64,000 nucleotides of DNA from an uncultured beta proteobacterium. GTDB taxonomy: Bacteria > Pseudomonadota > Gammaproteobacteria > Burkholderiales > Burkholderiaceae_C. The stretch spans positions 1-64,000 of the forward strand of contig CAIMZI010000031.1 of assembly GCA_903845935.1 (NCBI GenBank). The letters run 5' to 3'. Position numbers and translations under genes: made by a program. Numbering within the stretch: the first letter of the stretch is position 1; every line of letters begins with the position of its first letter. The notes beneath the pieces were generated by a model. It searched no databases and was not told the origin of the DNA. It saw only the letters and a list, made by a program, of their open reading frames with translations. Below are positions 53,496 to 62,325 of this stretch, piece after piece.

Positions 53496-54686
53496 TTACT
53501 TGCGCAAGGCCATGACTTCGGCAGGCTGCACCAGCTGGCCGGTCTTGTTGGACCAATGGTTCTTGGTGTAGGTGATGACCGCCGCGATATCGGTATCGCT
53601 GAGCGCCTTCCAAGACGGCATGGCACCGTTGTTCTGACCGTTCAGCAACACATGAACCTGCTTGCTCTTGTCAGCATCCAGCACCACGGCCGCGCCATCC
53701 AGGGGCTTGACCGTGCCGCCGCCCTTGCCATTGGCCTGGTGACAGGAAACGCAGGATCCGGGGTTGTTGTAAACCCTTTCGCCACGTGCCAGGATTTCGT
53801 CCAGGGCCCAGACCTTACTTGGATCGTCCAGCTTCGCTGCCATCTTCTTGTTTTCCGCAGCCACCCAGGCGGAGTAATCCGGTGCCGAAAGCACCTTCAC
53901 GTGGATGGGCATGTAGGCGTGTTCCTTGCCGCACAGCTCGGCGCACTGGCCATAGTAGTCACCCACTTTTTCAGCGCGGAACCAGGTATCGCGCACAAAG
54001 CCGGGAATCGCATCCTGCTTGATACCGAAGGCCGGCACCATAAAGGCGTGGATCACGTCATTGGCGGTGGTGATGATGCGAATCTTCTTGTCCACTGGCA
54101 CTACCAGCGGATGATCGACCTTGAGCAGATAGTCATTCACGACCTCGCCCTTTTTAGGGCCGCCGCTATTGGACAGTTCGCGCTGCTCTGGGTCCAGCAT
54201 GGAAACAAAACCAATGCCTTCGCCCTCGCCCTTGAGGTAGTCATAGCCCCATTTCCACTGCATGCCGGTGGCCTTGATGGTCAGGTCCGCATTGGTGGTG
54301 TCTTTCATGGCCACCACGGTCTTGGTCGCCATCAGGCCCATGACCACGACGATGATGAACGGCGTCAGCGTCCAGGCGATTTCCACCGCCACACTCTCGT
54401 GAAACAAGGCGGCCTTGTAGCCCTTGGACTTTCGGTGCGCCCAGATGGAATAAAACATCACCGTGAAAACGGCCACGAAAATCACCACGCAGACGATCAG
54501 CATAAACCAGTGCAGCCAGGCCTGGTCGGCGGAAATGCGGGTCACGCCCTGCGGCAAGTTGACCTGATTTACCGCCGGGCCGCCGGGCAAATCGGTGACA
54601 GCATGTGCCAGCGTGAACACCGAGCTAGTCGCCCAAACCATTGCGCAAAGCAGCCAGGAAGCCAGCCAATTAACAACGCTCTTCAT
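53496..54686 (-). CDS. ctaC: Cytochrome c oxidase subunit II with fused cytochrome c
   Basis: A 396-residue caa3-like subunit II. A signal peptide (to about residue 28) and two membrane helices precede the cupredoxin domain; the CuA ligands are in GQCAELCGKEHAYM. A C-terminal cytochrome c domain has CVSCH (about 310) and a likely Met ligand in NGAMPSW. The start at ATG 54686 follows AGAGG; upstream in-frame codons would precede the signal peptide. First gene of the oxidase operon. The fused heme lets it accept electrons directly from membrane or soluble cytochromes. Confidence 0.94.
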   Translation of the reverse strand: MKSVVNWLASWLLCAMVWATSSVFTLAHAVTDLPGGPAVNQVNLPQGVTRISADQAWLHWFMLIVCVVIFVAVFTVMFYSIWAHRKSKGYKAALFHESVAVEIAWTLTPFIIVVVMGLMATKTVVAMKDTTNADLTIKATGMQWKWGYDYLKGEGEGIGFVSMLDPEQRELSNSGGPKKGEVVNDYLLKVDHPLVVPVDKKIRIITTANDVIHAFMVPAFGIKQDAIPGFVRDTWFRAEKVGDYYGQCAELCGKEHAYMPIHVKVLSAPDYSAWVAAENKKMAAKLDDPSKVWALDEILARGERVYNNPGSCVSCHQANGKGGGTVKPLDGAAVVLDADKSKQVHVLLNGQNNGAMPSWKALSDTDIAAVITYTKNHWSNKTGQLVQPAEVMALRK

Positions 54687-54789
54687 CGTTCTACCTCTTT
54701 TCGCTTCAGAATTTGTCTCATTTACCGCCGTTGGCAGCCCGCGCCAAGGGGGTCGCTCACATCTATTGACCCGTCTCAATTTGAGCGAG

Positions 54790-54817
54790 ATTGTAGCCCA
54801 GCGCATCAGGTCAAAAG
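54790..54817 (-). promoter_or_regulatory. Candidate promoter for the cta/cox operon
   Basis: On the minus strand a consensus-like TACAAT (54790-54795) is preceded by CTTTTG at 16 bases or TTGACC at 13 bases. It lies about 100 bases upstream of ctaC. The -10 is good, the -35 ambiguous. Confidence 0.4.
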
Positions 54818-54865
54818 ACGAATTCAGACAGAGATGTCAAGCACGAATGTCAGGAAAACCCGAGG

Positions 54866-55747
54866 TTAGGGTTTGATCTGCCGCAAAGAATCACGCATTT
54901 GCTCCAGAGAGACGCGCGTTTCTGACGAAACCGTCAGCCTTGGACGGGGTTTGAAGGCGTGTCCATAAATCACTTCAAACGTCAATTCAAGTCGACCATC
55001 GGGCCTGCGTAAGCCCTGCTCCAGCGCTTGGCTAAGTGTGTTGCGCCAGCCGCGTCCGCGCAATGAGGGAAAACGCTGGGTATGCAGGTTGCGTCCCAGC
55101 CCGCGCAGTTCCTGCAGCAGGCTTTCGGCCGAGGAATAGGTGAGCGTGATGCGCTCCATGTCCATGATGGGCTCGGCAAAACCGGCATGCACCAGCATGT
55201 CGCCCCAGTCGTGCATATCGGTAAAATCGTGGCTGGGCGCGGGCCAGCCCAAGCCGGCATACACAGGGCGCAACTCACGCAAGGTATCGGGCCCCAGGCA
55301 GGAAAACATCAGAAAGCCATCCACCGCCAGCGCGCCATGCCAGGTTTGGATCAATTCCTGCGGATCGGCGTCCATGTGCAAGGCCATATTGGCCCATAGC
55401 ATGTCGACCGGCTGTGCTGGCTCAGCAAACTGCGTGGCAGCACCCAGCCAGCGCTGCCACCAGGCCTGCTGAAACTGCTGGCGCGCACGCTGCATCTGCA
55501 CCGCGCTGCCCTCCTGCACAAAACTGCTCGACTTGGGATAGCGTCGCAGCAATGTCTCATGAATCTGTCTGCCGCCCTGCAACGGGCCCCAGTTCAGCCA
55601 GCTTGCCGGGCTGCGCACAATCCATTGCAGCCGCTCTTCCATGCGGCGCGCCACCTCTTCGTGCAACCAGGGCGATTGGGCAGACTGCTGCGCGGCCCAG
55701 CGCCTGGCGGCCTGCGGGTCAATGGTGGGAGGGCGTTGGGTGCTCAT
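54866..55747 (-). CDS. BioC-like methyltransferase domain protein
   Basis: A 293-residue protein resembling betaproteobacterial BioC-like methyltransferases (malonyl-ACP O-methyltransferase in biotin synthesis). The conserved WANMALHMDADPQELIQTWHGALAVDGFLMFSCLGPDTL segment (post-SAM strand 4/5 region) is present, then HDFTDMHDWGDMLVHAGFAEPIMDME. The glycine-rich SAM motif I that should lie in the N-terminal half is poorly preserved, with WLNWGPLQGGRQIHETLLRRYP at its place, so activity is uncertain. The start at 55747 follows family alignment. It is divergent from comF with 37 bases between starts. Confidence 0.72.
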   Translation of the reverse strand: MSTQRPPTIDPQAARRWAAQQSAQSPWLHEEVARRMEERLQWIVRSPASWLNWGPLQGGRQIHETLLRRYPKSSSFVQEGSAVQMQRARQQFQQAWWQRWLGAATQFAEPAQPVDMLWANMALHMDADPQELIQTWHGALAVDGFLMFSCLGPDTLRELRPVYAGLGWPAPSHDFTDMHDWGDMLVHAGFAEPIMDMERITLTYSSAESLLQELRGLGRNLHTQRFPSLRGRGWRNTLSQALEQGLRRPDGRLELTFEVIYGHAFKPRPRLTVSSETRVSLEQMRDSLRQIKP

Positions 55748-55784
55748 GGCTTTGCAGAAAGTGAGAGGCCAGTATATTGGCGCC

Positions 55785-56480
55785 ATGTTTCGCCAGCTGC
55801 TATCGGGGCTCTCCCGCCACATCCCCAGCCAATGCGCGGTCTGCCATGCCTGGCCGGCACGCCCGGTGTGTGACGACTGCGTGCAGCGCTTTGGCCAACC
55901 GGTAGCCCGCTGCCGAAGCTGCGCACTGCCGGTGCCCAGCGGCATGCTGCGCTGCGGCGCCTGCGTGCGCCAACCGCCACCCGTGGACCAGGCCCTGGCA
56001 GCCGTGGCCTACGACTATCCCTGGGCCGGGCTGATGACGCAATTCAAATTCCAGGAGCAGACCGGCTGGGCCCGCAGTCTGGCCCTGCTGATGCGCAGCG
56101 CGCCTTGGGTGGAGCCCGCGTTGGAGGCTGCGGACTGGCTGCTGCCCATGCCCTTGTCGGCGCAGCGACTGCAGACCCGCGGCTTTAACCAGACGCTGGT
56201 GCTGGCGCGTGCGCTGGAACCCGACAAGCTGCGCGCCGAGGTGCTGTTGCGGGTCAGGGAAACGCCGCCACAAAGTAGCCTGTCACGCCGGGAAAGGCGG
56301 CTGGCGGTAAGGGGCGCCTATGCAGTGGAGCCAGCGCATGCGGCAGCCGTGCGGGGCAAGCGCATCGTGCTGCTGGATGATGTGATGACCACCGGGGCCA
56401 CCCTGCATGAGGCGGCAAAGGTCTTGCGCCGCCAAGGAGCTGCGCACATCACGGCCCTGGTGTTTGCGCGTACGGAATAA
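55785..56480 (+). CDS. ComF family phosphoribosyltransferase-like protein
   Basis: A 231-residue ComF/GntX protein. An N-terminal zinc-finger-like region has four CxxC-type pairs (CAVCHAWPARPVCDDC, CRSCALPVPSGMLRCGAC). A phosphoribosyltransferase domain carries the PRPP loop RIVLLDDVMTTGATLHEA near the end. Relatives are associated with DNA uptake or carbon metabolism, but the reaction is unknown. Seven bases separate it from trmL. Confidence 0.9.
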   Translation: MFRQLLSGLSRHIPSQCAVCHAWPARPVCDDCVQRFGQPVARCRSCALPVPSGMLRCGACVRQPPPVDQALAAVAYDYPWAGLMTQFKFQEQTGWARSLALLMRSAPWVEPALEAADWLLPMPLSAQRLQTRGFNQTLVLARALEPDKLRAEVLLRVRETPPQSSLSRRERRLAVRGAYAVEPAHAAAVRGKRIVLLDDVMTTGATLHEAAKVLRRQGAAHITALVFARTE

Positions 56481-56487
56481 TCGGGCC

Positions 56488-56949
56488 ATGTTCCATATCG
56501 TTCTGGTAGAGCCCGAAATCCCACCCAACACTGGCAACATCATCCGCCTGGCCGCCAACACCGGCTGCCGACTGCATCTGGTGGAGCCACTGGGCTTTTC
56601 CATGGAGGACAAGCAGATGCGCCGCGCCGGGCTGGATTACCACGAGTACGCACCGGTCAAGCGCCATGCCGACTGGCAGGCCTTTCTGGAGGCCGAAACA
56701 CCGGACCCGCTGCGGCTGTTTACGCTCACCACGCGCGGCACGCATAGTCCCTATGCAGTGGCATTCAAGCCCGGTGACTGGCTGGTGTTTGGCTCCGAAA
56801 CCAAGGGCATTTCCGACGCGGTGCGCGCCAGCTTCGGCCCGGCGCAGTGCCTCAAGCTGCCCATGCGAGAAGGCCAGCGCAGCCTGAACCTATCGAATGC
56901 GGTGGCGGTGACGGTGTTTGAGGCCTGGCGCCAATGTGGCTTCGCTTAA
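56488..56949 (+). CDS. trmL: tRNA (cytidine(34)-2'-O)-methyltransferase TrmL
   Basis: A 153-residue SPOUT-class RNA methyltransferase that modifies the wobble position of tRNA-Leu isoacceptors. MFHIVLVEPEIPPNTGNIIRLAANTG, LVFGSETKGIS and the knot motif RSLNLSNAVAVTVFEAW are complete. Its stop overlaps the stop of the convergent parA gene by four bases. Confidence 0.94.
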   Translation: MFHIVLVEPEIPPNTGNIIRLAANTGCRLHLVEPLGFSMEDKQMRRAGLDYHEYAPVKRHADWQAFLEAETPDPLRLFTLTTRGTHSPYAVAFKPGDWLVFGSETKGISDAVRASFGPAQCLKLPMREGQRSLNLSNAVAVTVFEAWRQCGFA

Positions 56950-57566
56950 GCCTGATCGAGCCAATCGCCGATCGGCTGCCACAGCGCCAGATCGCGTTCC
57001 ACCCTGGAGCGCGCCACATCGAACAGCGTCAACCCCTGGGCCGCTAAGTGGACATAGTTTTGCGTGTCGCGCAGCGTGCCTAGCATCTCCAGACCCAGAG
57101 ACTGCACAAACTCCTTGAGCTTTTCGGCCGCCAGGGTGCGCGCATCCACACGCATGCCCACAATGCCAATTTGCAGCTTGGCGGCACGGGCGTTCTGCGC
57201 CAGCTCGTCCAGAAAAGCGCGCGTGGCGAAGATATCGAACACGCTGGGTTGCAAGGGCACCAGCAGCTTGTCGGCCAGCTTCAGGATGTCCTTGAAGCGC
57301 CGCCCATGCAGGCCGGCGGGCGTGTCCAGTACCACGTGGGTGGTGCCCTTGGGCGGCTTGGCGATCTGGTCGGCATCGAACTCCCAGGTCTTGATAGGCC
57401 GTGCCGCAGGCGGGCGCAAGCTCAGCCACAACTTGCTGGATTGCTGTTTGTCGGCATCGCCCAGCATCACTGCGTGACCCTGAGAAGCGAAATAGCCTGC
57501 CACCTGCGTGGACAGGGTGGACTTGCCTACGCCCCCCTTGGGGTTGGCAATAACGACCACGGACAT
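56946..57566 (-). CDS. Orphan ParA-family ATPase
   Basis: A 206-residue deviant-Walker ATPase: KGGVGKSTLSTQVAGYFA (Walker A', signature Lys), LGDADKQQSS, VVLDTPAGLHG (Walker B-like) and the later VPLQPSVFDIFATRAFL. It is short, with no N-terminal DNA-binding domain, and no parB gene lies next to it. Such orphan ParA proteins position cellular cargo such as chemoreceptors, PHA granules or carboxysomes; which one is not evident here. It converges on trmL. Confidence 0.85.
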   Translation of the reverse strand: MSVVVIANPKGGVGKSTLSTQVAGYFASQGHAVMLGDADKQQSSKLWLSLRPPAARPIKTWEFDADQIAKPPKGTTHVVLDTPAGLHGRRFKDILKLADKLLVPLQPSVFDIFATRAFLDELAQNARAAKLQIGIVGMRVDARTLAAEKLKEFVQSLGLEMLGTLRDTQNYVHLAAQGLTLFDVARSRVERDLALWQPIGDWLDQA

Positions 57567-57593
57567 GGGAGTCTCCTTTGGTTTTTGCTACGG

Positions 57594-57610
57594 GGCCCTA
57601 TGTTAGGGCC
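57594..57610. repeat. Perfect hairpin in parA/DUF1841 divergent region
   Basis: GGCCCTA-TGT-TAGGGCC, a seven-base-pair stem with a three-base loop, centred between the divergent parA and DUF1841 genes. It has no T-tract, so an operator is more likely than a terminator. Confidence 0.4.
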
Positions 57611-57636
57611 TTCAGCGGCGTGCTACGCTCAGGTCT

Positions 57637-58071
57637 ATGTTTAGCCCCTCACAAGAAGACGTGCGCCGCTTTTTTTGCGAAGCCTTTGCCAAGGCCCGTG
57701 ACGGCCAGCCCCTGGAAGCCATTGAAACCATCGCCGCGCGTTGGATGGACGAGCACCCCGAATACCATGCAGACTTTGCCGATCTGGACGCAGCCCTCGC
57801 CTCCATGCTCACCGTGGACCCGGGCAAAACCAACCCGTTTTTGCATCTGTCCATGCACCTGTCGATCAGCGAGCAATGCAGCATCGACCAGCCGCGTGGC
57901 ATACGCCAGGCGGTGGAGTTGCTGACGCACAAGCGCAATTCGCTGCACCAGGCGCACCACGAGACCATGGAGTGCCTGGGCACCATGCTCTGGGAAAGCC
58001 AGCAGGCCGGGCGCCCACCCGACGGCAACAACTACATTGCCTGTGTGCAGCGCCACGCCACCCGGGACTAG
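57637..58071 (+). CDS. DUF1841 family protein
   Basis: A 144-residue soluble protein of the DUF1841 family. RRFFCEAFAKARDGQPLEAIETIAARWMDEHPEYH is the N-terminal block, and NPFLHLSMHLSISEQCSIDQPRGIR with LHQAHHETMECLGTMLWESQ is the His-rich C-terminal block. The repeated histidines and acidic residues could bind metal. Function unknown. Its TAG interlocks with the stop of the convergent cytochrome gene. Confidence 0.88.
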   Translation: MFSPSQEDVRRFFCEAFAKARDGQPLEAIETIAARWMDEHPEYHADFADLDAALASMLTVDPGKTNPFLHLSMHLSISEQCSIDQPRGIRQAVELLTHKRNSLHQAHHETMECLGTMLWESQQAGRPPDGNNYIACVQRHATRD

Positions 58072-58736
58072 CGGAATCGGCTCTCTGGAACCGTCTTCAA
58101 GTCGCTCGGCAGGCTGCCCACATAGGCGGCCAACTCCTTGAGCTCGGCATTGGAAAACTGCTTGGCAATGCCGCCCATGATGGCGTTGCTGCGGCCCACC
58201 TGGGCGCTGCTGCCGTCGGACTTGTAGGCCTTGAGCGCCACAAACACATAGTCGCCATGCTGACCGGCAATGCGCGGATAGCTGGGGTCGATCGGAGCGC
58301 TAAAACTGTTGCCATGGCAGGACATGCAATTGCCCTTGGCCACCAAGGCGGCGGCAGCACCGGTTGCAGCAGGTGCAGTGGCCAGGGCGGCAGTGCCTTC
58401 CACCACACCGTTGGTGGAATAGAACGCCGCCAGATCGGCCATGTCCTGATCGCTCAGCGAGGCCGCAATACCGCGCATGGTCGGGTGCTTGCGATCGCCC
58501 TTTTTATAGGCATTCAGTGCGCTGACGATGTACTTGGCACCCTGACCGGAGATCATGGGCACCTTGTGCACCTCGGGAAAACTGGCCTGGTAACCGATGA
58601 TGCCGTGGCAACCAATGCACATGGCATTTTTCTTGGCGCCCGCCTTGGCGTCGCCCTGCACTTCCTGCGCTTGCGCAGACACCAAGGTGACACACGCGAC
58701 AAGCGCGGCGGTTACGAAAGAGAAGGCTTTGTTCAT
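58068..58736 (-). CDS. Di-heme cytochrome c4-like protein
   Basis: A 222-residue exported cytochrome with a signal peptide (to about residue 23, SAQAQ) and two tandem cytochrome c domains. CIGCH lies near residue 40 and CMSCH near 137, each followed by plausible Met ligands (PTMRGIA, and IMGGIA). Cytochrome c4 shuttles electrons from bc1 to terminal oxidases, consistent with the aa3 locus nearby. ATG 58736 begins the signal peptide; a start six codons upstream is unlikely. Confidence 0.9.
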   Translation of the reverse strand: MNKAFSFVTAALVACVTLVSAQAQEVQGDAKAGAKKNAMCIGCHGIIGYQASFPEVHKVPMISGQGAKYIVSALNAYKKGDRKHPTMRGIAASLSDQDMADLAAFYSTNGVVEGTAALATAPAATGAAAALVAKGNCMSCHGNSFSAPIDPSYPRIAGQHGDYVFVALKAYKSDGSSAQVGRSNAIMGGIAKQFSNAELKELAAYVGSLPSDLKTVPESRFR

Positions 58737-58852
58737 TTTGCGCGGACAATCCAAGAGTGATTGGGTAAATTGACTGGGCGCATTATATCGGCCCGACCCC
58801 GCGAATCGAACACTTATTGATCCTGATCAACCCTTATGCCCTCGGTACCGAT

Positions 58853-59707
58853 ATGAAATTTCACGGCTCCCAAAATTACGTCGCCACCCAGGACCTGAAG
58901 TTGTCCGTCAATGCCGCCATCACCCTGCAGCGCCCCCTGCTGGTCAAGGGCGAACCCGGCACCGGCAAGACCATGCTGGCCGAGGAAGTGGCACAGGCGC
59001 TGGACATGCCGCTCTTGCAATGGCACATCAAGTCCACCACCAAGGCCCAGCAGGGCCTGTATGAGTACGATGCGGTCAGCCGATTGCGCGACTCGCAGTT
59101 GTCGGACATTGACGGCGGCGAGCGTGTCAAGAACATCCACAATTACATCGTCCGCGGCGTGCTGTGGCAGGCCTTCACCGCCGACCAGCAGGTGGCGCTC
59201 TTGATCGACGAGATTGACAAGGCCGATATCGAGTTCCCCAACGACCTGCTGCGCGAAATCGATCGCATGGAGTTTTATTGCTACGAGACGCGCGAGCTGA
59301 TCCGCGCTAAGCACCGTCCGCTGGTGTTCATCACCTCCAACAACGAGAAGGAACTGCCAGACGCCTTTTTGCGCCGTTGCTTTTTCCACTACATCAAGTT
59401 TCCCGATGCTGCAACCATGCAGGCCATCGTGGATGTGCACTTCCCCGGCCTGAAAAAGGAGCTGGTCAGCGCGGCCATGAAAACTTTCTTCGAGATCCGT
59501 GGCATGCCCGGCCTGAAGAAAAAGCCCTCCACCAGCGAGCTGCTGGACTGGCTCAAGCTCTTGCTGGCCGAAGACATCCCGCTGGAAGCCCTGCACGCCA
59601 AGGACGACAAAACCAGTATGCCGCCGCTGGTGGGCGCCCTGCTGAAGAACGAACAGGACGTCACCCTGTTTGAAAAGCTGATGTTCATGCAGCGCAACAA
59701 CCGCTAA
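58853..59707 (+). CDS. MoxR-family AAA+ ATPase
   Basis: A 284-residue MoxR-type ATPase. KGEPGTGKTMLAEEVAQAL is Walker A (about residue 27) and VALLIDEIDKADIEFPNDLLRE is Walker B with the MoxR signature. VFITSNNEKELPDAFLRRC is sensor 1 with the arginine finger. ATG 58853 is the first codon consistent with the family; the preceding TTG-started frame lacks support. A GNAT gene and a VWA gene follow on the same strand. MoxR-VWA pairs act as chaperones that insert metals or assemble complexes. Confidence 0.88.
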   Translation: MKFHGSQNYVATQDLKLSVNAAITLQRPLLVKGEPGTGKTMLAEEVAQALDMPLLQWHIKSTTKAQQGLYEYDAVSRLRDSQLSDIDGGERVKNIHNYIVRGVLWQAFTADQQVALLIDEIDKADIEFPNDLLREIDRMEFYCYETRELIRAKHRPLVFITSNNEKELPDAFLRRCFFHYIKFPDAATMQAIVDVHFPGLKKELVSAAMKTFFEIRGMPGLKKKPSTSELLDWLKLLLAEDIPLEALHAKDDKTSMPPLVGALLKNEQDVTLFEKLMFMQRNNR

Positions 59708-59746
59708 AGCAAGCGTCAAGAACGTCCACACCACCCAAGGAAAGCC

Positions 59747-60343
59747 ATGGCCTTTGTAGAACCCGTCACCCTCGCTGCACGCGGTATCGAGCTGCGCCCC
59801 ATGACCCTGGAGCACGAGGCTGGACTGCGCGCTGCCGCCGCCGACGGTGAACTCTGGAATATCCGCGTCACCTCGGTGCCCGAGCCCGAGCAGACGCTTC
59901 AGTACATCAAAGATGCGCTGGCCATGCGCGAGGCCGGCAACCGTTTTGCCTTCGTGGTGGTGGAAGCCGCAACGGGCAAGGTGATTGGAAGCAGCAGTTA
60001 CCACGACATCGTGCCCGCCTTGAAGCGCGTGGAGATTGGCTACACCTGGTATGCCAAAAGTGTTCAGCGCAGCCATGTCAACAGCAGCTGCAAACTGCTG
60101 CTGATGACGCATGCCTTCGAGGTGCTGGGCTGCCATGTGGTGGGCTGGCGCACCGACAACTTCAACTTCGCGTCGCAAGCGGCCATTGAGCGCCTGGGTG
60201 CCAAAAAAGACGGCGTGCTGCGCGGCCACGCCCTGCGCCGCGACGGCACCATCCGCGACACCGTGATGTACAGCCTGCGCAGCGGCGAGTGGCCCGAAGT
60301 GAAAGCGCAGCTGCTGCATTCGCTGAACAAGCCGCGCGGATAA
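59747..60343 (+). CDS. GNAT family N-acetyltransferase
   Basis: A 198-residue acetyltransferase of the RimJ/RimL subclass. LRPMTLEHEAGLRAAAADGELWNIRVTS opens it. EIGYTWYAKSVQRSHVNSSCKLLLMTHAFEVLGCHVVGWRTDNFNFASQAAIERLGAKKDGVLRGH is the acetyl-CoA site and C-terminal helix. The target may be a small molecule or a protein N terminus. It sits between the MoxR and VWA genes; AAGGAAA precedes the ATG. Confidence 0.88.
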   Translation: MAFVEPVTLAARGIELRPMTLEHEAGLRAAAADGELWNIRVTSVPEPEQTLQYIKDALAMREAGNRFAFVVVEAATGKVIGSSSYHDIVPALKRVEIGYTWYAKSVQRSHVNSSCKLLLMTHAFEVLGCHVVGWRTDNFNFASQAAIERLGAKKDGVLRGHALRRDGTIRDTVMYSLRSGEWPEVKAQLLHSLNKPRG

Positions 60344-60369
60344 GACACTTAAGCCACTGCCATAACGCC

Positions 60370-61584
60370 ATGCTGCTCGACTTTTTCTACACCCTGCGCG
60401 CGGCCAAGTTGCCGGTGTCCGTCAAGGAATACCTGATGCTGCTCGAGGCGCTGCAAAAAGGTGTGGTCGGCCCGCAATCCGCACCCGCCGGAAGTGACGA
60501 GGACGGCGTGGGCTACCAGGTGGATGACTTCTACTACCTGAGCCGCACCGCGCTGGTCAAGGACGAGAAACACTACGACAAATTTGACCGCGCCTTTGCC
60601 GCCTACTTCAAGGGCGTGGAGTTGGTGACCGACTTCACTAAAGAATTGCCGCTGGAGTGGCTGCGCAAGAACCTGGAACTCAACCTCAGCCCCGAAGAGC
60701 TGGCAAGAATAGAGAAGATGGGCTGGGACGAGCTGATGGAGACCTTGAAGAAGCGCCTGGAAGAGCAGAAGGAGCGCCACGAGGGCGGCAGCAAATGGAT
60801 AGGCACGGGCGGCACCTCGCCGTTTGGCGCCTACGGCCAGAACCCGCAGGGCATTCGCATCGGCCAGGACAAGGGCCGCAACAAGAGCGCGGTCAAGGTC
60901 TGGGACCAGCGCGCCTACAAGGACTACGACGACACGCAGGAGCTGGGCACGCGCAACATCAAGGTGGCACTGCGCCGCCTGCGTAAATTCGCCCGTGAAG
61001 GCCACGTGGAAGAGCTGGATCTGGACGAGACCATCAGCAAGACGGCCGAGAACGCCGGCTACCTGGACATCAAGATGCGGCCCGAGCGCCACAACAATGT
61101 CAAGGTGCTGCTGCTGATGGACGTGGGCGGCACCATGGACGAGCACATCGCCCGCGTGGAGGAGCTGTTCAGCGCCACCAAGACCGAGCTCAAGCACCTG
61201 GAGTTTTATTACTTCCACAACTGCCCCTATGACTTCATGTGGAAAAATAACCGGCGCCGCTTTGCCGAAAAGTTCGACACCTGGGACATCCTGCGCAAGT
61301 ACAACAAGGACTACAAGCTGATCTTCGTGGGCGACGCCACCATGAGCCCTTACGAGATTTTGCAACCCGGCGGCAGCGTGGAATACAACAACGCCGAGGC
61401 CGGTGCCGAATGGATAGGCCGCCTGACCAGCGCCTTCCCCAAGTTCGCCTGGATCAATCCCGAGCCCCAAGGCGTCTGGCAATACCGCCAGAGCATTGCC
61501 CTGGTGCAGCAACTGGTACAGCAGCACATGTTCCCGCTCACGCTCAAAGGTCTGGAAGAGGCCATGCGGCACCTTAGCAAATAG
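60370..61584 (+). CDS. CoxE-like VWA domain protein
   Basis: A 404-residue protein. The N-terminal half is family-specific (MLLDFFYTLRAAKLPVSVKEYLMLLEAL). The C-terminal half is a VWA fold with VLLLMDVGGTMDEHIARVEELF, a modified MIDAS (DxGGT instead of DxSxS). KLIFVGDATMSPYEI is the second metal-site strand. CoxE-like VWA proteins work with MoxR ATPases, one of which is encoded at 58853-59707. Start at ATG 60370, where homology begins. Confidence 0.87.
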   Translation: MLLDFFYTLRAAKLPVSVKEYLMLLEALQKGVVGPQSAPAGSDEDGVGYQVDDFYYLSRTALVKDEKHYDKFDRAFAAYFKGVELVTDFTKELPLEWLRKNLELNLSPEELARIEKMGWDELMETLKKRLEEQKERHEGGSKWIGTGGTSPFGAYGQNPQGIRIGQDKGRNKSAVKVWDQRAYKDYDDTQELGTRNIKVALRRLRKFAREGHVEELDLDETISKTAENAGYLDIKMRPERHNNVKVLLLMDVGGTMDEHIARVEELFSATKTELKHLEFYYFHNCPYDFMWKNNRRRFAEKFDTWDILRKYNKDYKLIFVGDATMSPYEILQPGGSVEYNNAEAGAEWIGRLTSAFPKFAWINPEPQGVWQYRQSIALVQQLVQQHMFPLTLKGLEEAMRHLSK

Positions 61585-61596
61585 CCTGCTTCATTC

Positions 61597-62325
61597 TTAG
61601 TAGTCCCACCGCTCGTGCCCCAGCACTCCGGCGTTGAGCAACTGCCGGGACTGGCGCCAATGCGGCACATGCTGGTCCATCAGCCCGGTGAAATGGGCGT
61701 TGTGGTGGCGCTCCAGCAAATGCAGCAACTCGTGGACCACGATGTATTCCAGACAGGCCTCGGGCTTCTTGGCCAGTTCCAGATTGAGCCAGATGCGGGC
61801 GGCCTTGGGATTGCAGCTGCCCCATTTGGTTTTCATTTTCTTCACGCCCCAGGCTGTGACCTGCACGCCCAGCACACGCTGCCATTGGGCCAGCAGCGGC
61901 GGAATGCGTTCCTTGAGCTGCAGCCGGTACCACTGCGCCAGCACATCTTCGCGCTGCGCGCTTGAGGCACCGGGCCGCACAAACAGGTCCAGGCTGGCAA
62001 TGCCGCGCAGGGCCACGCGGGCAGGGGCATCCACCTCGTGCACGCGCAGCCGGTAGCGTTGGCCCAAAAAGTAATGGCTTTCGCCGTTGACCATTTCGCG
62101 CTGGCTCTGGCGCGGCTGCTGGGCAAACTGCGCACGCTGCCGCTTGATCCAGCCCAGCTTGTCGATCACCGCCAGCCGCACGGCCTCGTCGCTGATCACC
62201 AGGGGCACGGCCACCCGCACCCGGCCCTGGGGCGGGTAGACGCCCAGGTGCAGATTCTTGATGTCCTTGCGAACCAGCTCCACCGGGATGCCGCGTATCT
62301 GGATGCGGCGCGTCTCAGTAGTCAT
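61597..62325 (-). CDS. YgjP-like M48-type metallopeptidase (DUF45)
   Basis: A 242-residue protein of the YgjP/DUF45 family. The zinc motif HELLHLLERHHNAHF lies near residue 195, preceded by KTKWGSCNPKAARIWLNLELAKKP, the family signature. It is a predicted zinc metalloprotease. The start (ATG 62325) overlaps the hsdR stop by 11 bases. Such genes frequently accompany type I restriction loci, but what they cleave is not established. Confidence 0.9.
   Translation of the reverse strand: MTTETRRIQIRGIPVELVRKDIKNLHLGVYPPQGRVRVAVPLVISDEAVRLAVIDKLGWIKRQRAQFAQQPRQSQREMVNGESHYFLGQRYRLRVHEVDAPARVALRGIASLDLFVRPGASSAQREDVLAQWYRLQLKERIPPLLAQWQRVLGVQVTAWGVKKMKTKWGSCNPKAARIWLNLELAKKPEACLEYIVVHELLHLLERHHNAHFTGLMDQHVPHWRQSRQLLNAGVLGHERWDY

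Noticed and set aside
58814..60319. Minus-strand 501-codon frame opposite the MoxR and GNAT genes
   Set aside because: Antisense to AAA+ and GNAT motifs; composition of a shadow frame.
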